NCBI GenBank assembly: GCA_039934635.1
Contig: JBDTLT010000280.1
Span: 1 to 6,726 of the forward strand
Direction of reading: 5' to 3'
Length of the DNA stretch: 6,726 nt
Source of the DNA: DATLFA01 sp039934635
Lineage (GTDB): Bacteria; Actinomycetota; Acidimicrobiia; Acidimicrobiales; WLNW01
Below are positions 1 through 4,333 of this stretch, in pieces. The number at the start of each line of letters is the position of its first letter. Positions within the stretch are counted from its first letter, which is position 1. Made by a program: the position numbers and the translations under genes. The notes below the pieces were generated by a model, which worked only from the letters and a program-made list of their open reading frames with translations, was not told the DNA's origin and made no database searches.

Positions 1-1
1 G

Positions 2-964
2 GCGACGACACCGGCCACCACGGCAAAACCGTCGGGGTCCATCACGGTGTACAGCGGGCGCAACGAGGCCCTGGTCAAGCCGATCCTCGATCAGTTCACG
101 GCCGATACGGGGATCACTGTCGGGTTTCGTGCGGGCGACAGCGGCACCCTCGGCGCCCAGTTGCTCACCGAAGGCAAGGCATCCCCGGCCGACGTCTTCT
201 TCTCGCAGGACGCCGGAGCGCTCGGCGCGGTGAGCCGGGCGGGCCTGCTCGACAAACTGCCCGAGACGACGATCGGGCGCGTTCCGGCGGCATATGCCGC
301 GAAAGGTGCCACCTGGGTCGGTGTCAGCGGACGCGTTCGGGTGATCGTCTACAACCCGAACCTCGTGCCCACGCCGCCGGCGACGATCGATGAGGTCGGC
401 GACCCCAAATGGAAGGGCAAGATTGGATTCGCGCCGACAAACGCCTCGTGGCAGTCATTCGTCACCGCTCTGCGTGTCTTGCGAGGCGAGACCGCCGCGA
501 AGACATGGCTCGACAAGTTCAAAGCCAATGACCCGAAGCCCTACAACAGCAACGGCGCAGTGCGCGACGCAGTCAACGGCGGCGAGATTTCTCTGGGCTT
601 GATCAATCACTACTACATCTATGAGAAGATCGCAGCCGAAGGCGCGGCCAAGGTCGTCGTCAAGAATCACTACCTCACGGGTGGCGATGTCGGTGGGTTG
701 GTGAACGTTGCGGGAGTAGGCGTGTTGACCTCGAGCAAGAACAAGCCCGCTGCGCTTGCGCTGGTCGACTACCTGCTCGGCGAAAAGGCGCAGAAGTATT
801 TCGCAGAGAAGACCTACGAATATCCGCTCATCGCATCGGTTTCCGCGTCGGTCGACGTGCCCAAGTTGGACTCGTTGAAGCCTCCCGCGATCGATCTGTC
901 CGACCTCGACAGCCTGGAAAAGACGCAGAATCTCCTCGCATCCGTCGGGCTACTGACGAAGTAG
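2..964 (+). CDS. Fe(III)-type ABC transporter substrate-binding protein (FbpA/FutA-like), 5'-truncated
   Basis: Extracytoplasmic binding protein that would capture ferric iron and hand it to the permease encoded next. The frame is open to the left edge, so the true start and signal peptide lie outside. The GTG at 47 is internal, because it encodes the Val of the first beta strand (ITVYSGRNE). The first visible residues (ATTPATTAKPSGS) look like a Thr/Pro tether after a lipobox, so a lipoprotein is likely. Family signs are the N-terminal YSGRNE motif (50-67), a PADVFFSQD segment near 194-220, DPKWKGKIGF near 401-430, and above all NHYY at 605-616, the paired tyrosines that ligate Fe(III) in FbpA-type proteins. 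An EYPL motif lies near the C-terminus. About 320 residues are visible, close to full mature length. The stop is TAG at 962-964. Thiamine- or phosphonate-type binding proteins are less likely given the tyrosine pair. Metal specificity is inferred from family. Confidence 0.93.
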   Translation, partial: ATTPATTAKPSGSITVYSGRNEALVKPILDQFTADTGITVGFRAGDSGTLGAQLLTEGKASPADVFFSQDAGALGAVSRAGLLDKLPETTIGRVPAAYAAKGATWVGVSGRVRVIVYNPNLVPTPPATIDEVGDPKWKGKIGFAPTNASWQSFVTALRVLRGETAAKTWLDKFKANDPKPYNSNGAVRDAVNGGEISLGLINHYYIYEKIAAEGAAKVVVKNHYLTGGDVGGLVNVAGVGVLTSSKNKPAALALVDYLLGEKAQKYFAEKTYEYPLIASVSASVDVPKLDSLKPPAIDLSDLDSLEKTQNLLASVGLLTK

Positions 965-975
965 TCCTCGGATTC

Positions 976-2556
976 GTGGCGCTGCCGACAGCGATTCGCA
1001 CCCGGTTTCGATTCGGGCGATCCAAGCAGGCCCGCGCACCTCTCTGGCTTGTGCTCACCGCGCTGGTGGGGGCGCTCGTCGCGCTCGGACCCTTGGTGTA
1101 CGTGTTCGATCGCGCGCGTTCGCGTGGTCTCGACGAGGTTCAAAGTGAAATCTGGCAGCGGCGTACATTCGACCTCGTCGTGCGCAGCCTCACGTTGATG
1201 CTCGTCGTGACGGCGCTGTGCGTCGTCATCGGTGTTGCGGCGGCAATCGTCGTCGCCCGCACCGATGTACCCTTCCGGCGCGTATGGCAAGTGGTGTTGG
1301 CTCTTCCGTTGTCGATCCCGACCTATGTCGCCGCCTACACGTGGATAGCGGCGCGTCCATCGTTGGCCGGCTTTCACGGCGCCACGATCGTCCTGACGCT
1401 CTGTTCGTACCCCTACGTCTACCTTCCGGTGCTCGCCGCGGTTAGCCGTCTCGATCCTGCACAGGAAGAGGTCGCCCGTTCTCTCGGTCATTCGTCGCTC
1501 GCAGTGGTGTGGCGAGTCACGTTGCCGCAGCTTCGGCCGGCGATCGCCGCCGGCGGTCTGTTGGTCGCGCTGTACGTGCTGTCGGACTTCGGGGCTGTCG
1601 GCACGATGCGATACGAAGTCTTCACCTGGGTGATCTTCGGCGCCTACAACGCCGGCTTCAATCCGGCCCGCGCCGCGATCTTGTCGTTGGTACTCGTCGC
1701 GTGCGCGTCGCTGGTCGTCATGTTCGAAGTTCGCGCCCGGGGCGCGGCACAGACCGTCCGAGTAGGCGGTGGATCGGCTCGCCCGGCTCCCCTGCTCGCA
1801 CTTGGCCGAGCGCGATCGGTTGTGCTCGGAGCTATCGCCGCACTCGTCGGAGCCTCGATCATCTTTCCTGTCGGAAGTCTCTTGCGGTTGCTCACGCGTG
1901 GCGTGGATCGCGGCATCGATTGGTCGGCGTTGCTGAGTGCACTAGGCACGTCATTGCGGTTATCGCTGATGGCCGCCATCGTGACGACGGTGATGGCCGC
2001 GCCCGTCGGCGTCCTGGCCGCCCGTTTCCGCACGCGTTCATCGGTGGTCATCGAGCGAGTGACGTATTTCGCGCACGCGCTGCCAGGGATCGTGATCGCG
2101 ATCTCGATGGTGTACACCGGCGTTCGTCTCCTCCGGCCTGTCTACCAAGAGACGCCCTTGCTCGTACTCACCTACGCGGTGCTGTTCTTGCCGCTATCGG
2201 TCGCGTCGGTACGAGCCGCGATCGAACAGAGCCCGCCGGTTTTCGAAGACGTGGCCCGATCCCTCGGCCGAAGACATGTCGTCGCGCTGCTGACAGTTAC
2301 GGCACGACTCGCGGCGCCCGGGCTCGCGGCGGGCGCCGCGATGGTATTCCTGGCGACGATGAAGGAGCTCCCGGCAACGTTGTTGCTGCACCCCACCGGC
2401 ACCGAAACCCTCGCGACCCGACTCTGGCAAAGAAGCGGGGTCAGCGACTACGGCGGCGCCGCGCCCTTCGCCGCGGCGCTCGTCGTGTTCGCCGCGGTAC
2501 CCACCGCAGTGCTTGGATGGTGGAGTGGACGGCTTGGAGAGTTCCCCAACGACTGA
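976..2556 (+). CDS. Fe(III)-type ABC transporter permease, fused two-domain (FbpB/FutB-like)
   Basis: Inner-membrane channel of the iron importer, 526 residues, with two binding-protein-dependent permease domains fused in tandem as is normal for FbpB. Hydrophobic segments lie near residues 23-44, 70-93, 105-125, 137-157, 190-208, 236-250, 281-300, 325-349, 365-383, 393-413, 445-463 and 496-516. An Arg-rich cytoplasmic linker at about 251-280 separates the halves. Each half carries an EAA coupling loop that contacts the ATPase: EEVARSLG at 164-171 and EDVARSLG at 424-431. SDFGAVGTMRYEVFT (203-217) and MKELPATLLLHPTGTETLA (462-480) are typical of this permease family. The start is GTG, 11 bases after the binding-protein stop. 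No strong Shine-Dalgarno sequence is visible, so translation probably depends on coupling. The C-terminal coding end overlaps the ATPase start. A TTA leucine codon at 1960-1962 is rare for this base composition. Confidence 0.93.
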   Translation: MALPTAIRTRFRFGRSKQARAPLWLVLTALVGALVALGPLVYVFDRARSRGLDEVQSEIWQRRTFDLVVRSLTLMLVVTALCVVIGVAAAIVVARTDVPFRRVWQVVLALPLSIPTYVAAYTWIAARPSLAGFHGATIVLTLCSYPYVYLPVLAAVSRLDPAQEEVARSLGHSSLAVVWRVTLPQLRPAIAAGGLLVALYVLSDFGAVGTMRYEVFTWVIFGAYNAGFNPARAAILSLVLVACASLVVMFEVRARGAAQTVRVGGGSARPAPLLALGRARSVVLGAIAALVGASIIFPVGSLLRLLTRGVDRGIDWSALLSALGTSLRLSLMAAIVTTVMAAPVGVLAARFRTRSSVVIERVTYFAHALPGIVIAISMVYTGVRLLRPVYQETPLLVLTYAVLFLPLSVASVRAAIEQSPPVFEDVARSLGRRHVVALLTVTARLAAPGLAAGAAMVFLATMKELPATLLLHPTGTETLATRLWQRSGVSDYGGAAPFAAALVVFAAVPTAVLGWWSGRLGEFPND

Positions 2557-3577
2557 CGGACGAGACGACTCGGGTTTGCTCGTCAGCGGACTGCACAAGT
2601 CTTACGCCACCCGTCATGTGTTGCGGGGCGTCGATTTGGTCGTGTCCGAAGGGACGATCACTGCCGTTCTCGGACCTTCCGGCTGCGGCAAGACCACGCT
2701 GCTCCGCATCATCGCCGGTTTCCTCGCGCTCGACGCGGGAAAAGTGGTTCTCGACGGGACGGTGCTCGACGGGGCGGGCCGAGCCGTCCCTCCAGAGCGT
2801 CGCCACGTCGGGATCGTCCCGCAGGAGGGCGCGTTGTTCCCCCACCTGTCGGTGGCGGACAACATCGGCTTCGGTCTACGACGCGATCCCACTCGGCGAG
2901 CGACGGTGAGCAAGTGGCTCGACCGCCTCGGCCTCGCTGGTCGCGAATCCGCACGGCCGCACGAGCTCTCTGGAGGACAACAGCAACGGGTTGCACTGGC
3001 CCGGGCGCTCGCCGCGGAACCAAAGCTCGTGTTGCTCGACGAGCCGTTCTCTTCGCTCGATGCCGCGTTACGAGGGAAGGTTCGCGAGGAGATCGCCTCC
3101 GTGCTCCGCGAAAACCGTGTGACCGCACTGCTGGTAACGCACGACCAGCAGGAGGCTTTGTCGATCTCCGATCGCGTCGCCGTGATGCTCGACGGGAACA
3201 TCGCGCAGGCGGGCACACCGACCGAGATTTATCGATTCCCCGTATCCATGGCGGTTGCAGAGTTCGTCGGTGATGTCAATATCATCCCGGGAGAGCTACA
3301 CGGCGGAGTAGCGCACACAGCCCTGGGTCGCCACGCCGTCGTCGGCCAGCCGACGTCGAGCGCGCGGATCACCTGCCGTCCCGAGCAGGTGTCGGTCCGG
3401 GTCCCCGGCGATCGAGCAACCGTCGTCGAGGCGAGGTTCTTCGGCGCCGACACGGTGCTGCGGCTTCGGCTCGACGACGGCACCGTCATCGTCGCTCGTT
3501 CGCCACCGGACACGATGCCGAAGATCGGCACGCGGGCTGACGTCTCGATCGAGGGGCCTGTTCTCGTCCTCGAGTGA
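2525..3577 (+). CDS. Fe(III)-type ABC transporter ATP-binding protein (FbpC/FutC-like)
   Basis: Cytoplasmic ATPase that powers the importer, 350 residues from the chosen GTG. All catalytic motifs are present: Walker A GPSGCGKT at about 50-57, Q-loop Gln100 in VPQEG, signature LSGGQQQR at 148-155, Walker B KLVLLDEP at 167-174, D-loop SSLD at 176-179, and switch His206 in VTHDQ. After the nucleotide-binding domain, FVGDVNIIPGE leads into a C-terminal TOBE-like domain (about 281-350), as in the FbpC/PotA/MalK group. The start is ambiguous. TTG 2513, GTG 2525, TTG 2534 and TTG 2576 are all in frame before the conserved LLVSGLHKSY. GTG 2525 is chosen on codon preference, but GGTGGAG (2519-2525) would sit 8 bases before TTG 2534. 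Any of the first three overlaps the permease gene by 23-44 bases, implying coupled translation. A TTA codon occurs at 3068-3070. Confidence 0.94.
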   Translation: MDGLESSPTTDGRDDSGLLVSGLHKSYATRHVLRGVDLVVSEGTITAVLGPSGCGKTTLLRIIAGFLALDAGKVVLDGTVLDGAGRAVPPERRHVGIVPQEGALFPHLSVADNIGFGLRRDPTRRATVSKWLDRLGLAGRESARPHELSGGQQQRVALARALAAEPKLVLLDEPFSSLDAALRGKVREEIASVLRENRVTALLVTHDQQEALSISDRVAVMLDGNIAQAGTPTEIYRFPVSMAVAEFVGDVNIIPGELHGGVAHTALGRHAVVGQPTSSARITCRPEQVSVRVPGDRATVVEARFFGADTVLRLRLDDGTVIVARSPPDTMPKIGTRADVSIEGPVLVLE

Positions 3578-3590
3578 TCTCTTGCCGGCG

Positions 3591-4175
3591 TCAGGCGGCG
3601 GGCAACGCGATGCAGTCGAAGACCTCGGGGTCGACGAGCGCGTGACCGGCATCGGCAACGGTGACACAAACCTGCTTGGCCGCGGGCGGACGGTTGGCCA
3701 CCTTTAGCTCGCCCTCGCTGCGGAACGGCTGCTTGTCGGTCAGCTCCCATGTACCTACGGTGGCGCCGAACTTTGCCGCGTTGGTACCCGCTTGCTTGGG
3801 CGTGATCGTGTCCCAGAAGAAGTGTGCGTGAAAGCTCTGTAGCGACGGCGTGAAGTTCAGCGCGTCCCACTCGATCACGATCGATTGACCCGAGATGGAG
3901 ATCGACCGCATGTTGATGCATTTGACGCCCGGTTTCGAGTCGCACGCCCGCGCCTTTGCCGTCGTCGCCGGCGTCGTGGTCGCGCCCCCCGACACGGTCG
4001 TCGCGGTTGCCGCTCGTGTCGTCGTCGGCGTCGAGCCCAACGGGGGCAGGGTCACCCCCGAAGTCGCATCGTCACCGCCGCAGGCACTGACGACCAGCGC
4101 CGATGCAGCCACCAGGCAAACGAACGAAAGACGACGGACTCGTCGAGGACCAGCACAATTTCCGGAATTCTTCAC
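3591..4175 (-). CDS. Secreted lipoprotein of unknown function with Thr-rich tether and HAHFFW-containing domain
   Basis: I do not recognise the family. The 194-residue product has an Arg-rich N-region (RRVRR, 11-15), a hydrophobic core and a lipobox VSAC with lipidated Cys32, followed by GGDD, so it should be anchored on the outer face of the membrane. Residues 40-75 are a low-complexity Thr/Ala/Gly/Pro tether. The remaining ~115 residues form a compact, probably beta-rich domain with the motif HAHFFWDT (116-123) and cysteines 78, 86, 170 and 188, which could form two disulfides. His116 and His118 could bind a metal, but this is only suggested by spacing. The GTG start is well constrained: an in-frame TAG (complement of 4185-4187) lies just upstream and no other start precedes the signal peptide. 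The gene is convergent with the iron-transport operon, 13 bases apart, and divergent from the large regulator. A link to iron is possible but unproven. Confidence 0.85.
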   Translation of the reverse strand: MKNSGNCAGPRRVRRLSFVCLVAASALVVSACGGDDATSGVTLPPLGSTPTTTRAATATTVSGGATTTPATTAKARACDSKPGVKCINMRSISISGQSIVIEWDALNFTPSLQSFHAHFFWDTITPKQAGTNAAKFGATVGTWELTDKQPFRSEGELKVANRPPAAKQVCVTVADAGHALVDPEVFDCIALPAA

Positions 4176-4181
4176 GACGAC

Positions 4182-4187
4182 AAGCTA
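4182..4187 (-). promoter_or_regulatory. Candidate -10 element (TAGCTT) for a leaderless transcript of the lipoprotein gene
   Basis: On the minus strand TAGCTT fits the actinobacterial TANNNT -10 pattern. It ends exactly six bases before the GTG start codon, the spacing expected if transcription begins at the G of GTG. No Shine-Dalgarno sequence is visible in front of that GTG, which agrees with a leaderless mRNA. No clear -35 (TTGAC-like) hexamer lies 16-18 bases further upstream. A TTGAAA is present, but about 31 bases away, too far to pair with this box. Confidence 0.4.
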
Positions 4188-4292
4188 CTTCGTCGCCGGC
4201 CGGTGATGGTGGTCATCGTTTCAACAGGGCCGATTCGCCACCGGCAACTCTCCCGAGCACCCACGAGCGGGTCGCGCTACGCTCCGATGCCG

Positions 4293-4309
4293 CGCGGGCC
4301 ATGGCCGCG
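4293..4309. repeat. GC-rich imperfect palindrome upstream of the regulator gene
   Basis: A perfect 10-base palindrome GGCCATGGCC (4297-4306) is extended by CGC on the left (4293-4295) and GCG on the right (4307-4309), with one unpaired G at 4296. It ends 24 bases before the regulator ATG, where an autoregulatory operator or a small hairpin in the 5' leader would sit. In such GC-rich DNA a dyad of this size can arise by chance, so function is only a possibility. Confidence 0.25.
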
Positions 4310-4333
4310 ACAAGCGAGACCCCCTGGTGATCG

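Larger units (their letters stand above)
4176..4333. promoter_or_regulatory. Divergent intergenic region between lipoprotein and regulator genes
   Basis: These 158 bases separate two divergently transcribed genes and must hold at least the lipoprotein promoter and probably that of the regulator. For the plus strand a weak TANNNT match (TACGCT, 4278-4283) lies about 50 bases before the ATG, without a good -35. An imperfect dyad centred on GGCCATGGCC is at 4293-4309, and a 7-base inverted repeat pairs GCCGGTG (4199-4205) with CACCGGC (4239-4245). Short open frames across it show no protein-like character. I see no tRNA, riboswitch or intrinsic terminator. Confidence 0.5.

Noticed and set aside
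47..49. GTG at 47 as the start of the binding-protein gene
   Set aside because: The frame is open upstream to the edge, the residues before it resemble a tether (ATTPATTAKPSGS), and the Val lies inside the first beta strand. A start here would also lack a signal peptide.
814..1491. Minus-strand open frame of 225 codons opposite the junction of binding protein and permease
   Set aside because: It spans the stop and start of two well-supported plus-strand genes and gives a highly charged, motif-free product.
1509..2909. Long plus-strand open frame (466 codons) in another frame of the permease and ATPase genes
   Set aside because: Its product is extremely Arg-rich and low in protein-like hydrophobic pattern, as expected from an off-frame reading of GC-rich coding DNA. 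The permease and ATPase frames carry full family motifs over the same bases.
3582..3605. Possible intrinsic terminator (TTGCC and GGCAA arms) between the convergent genes
   Set aside because: The stem is only five base pairs with a 14-base loop, part of it inside the lipoprotein coding end, and no T-run follows on either strand.
3961..4035. GTC/GTCG-rich tract that looks like a short tandem repeat or a CRISPR-like pattern
   Set aside because: It encodes the Thr/Ala tether of the lipoprotein on the minus strand (ACG/GAC codons). Unit length is irregular and there are no spacers.
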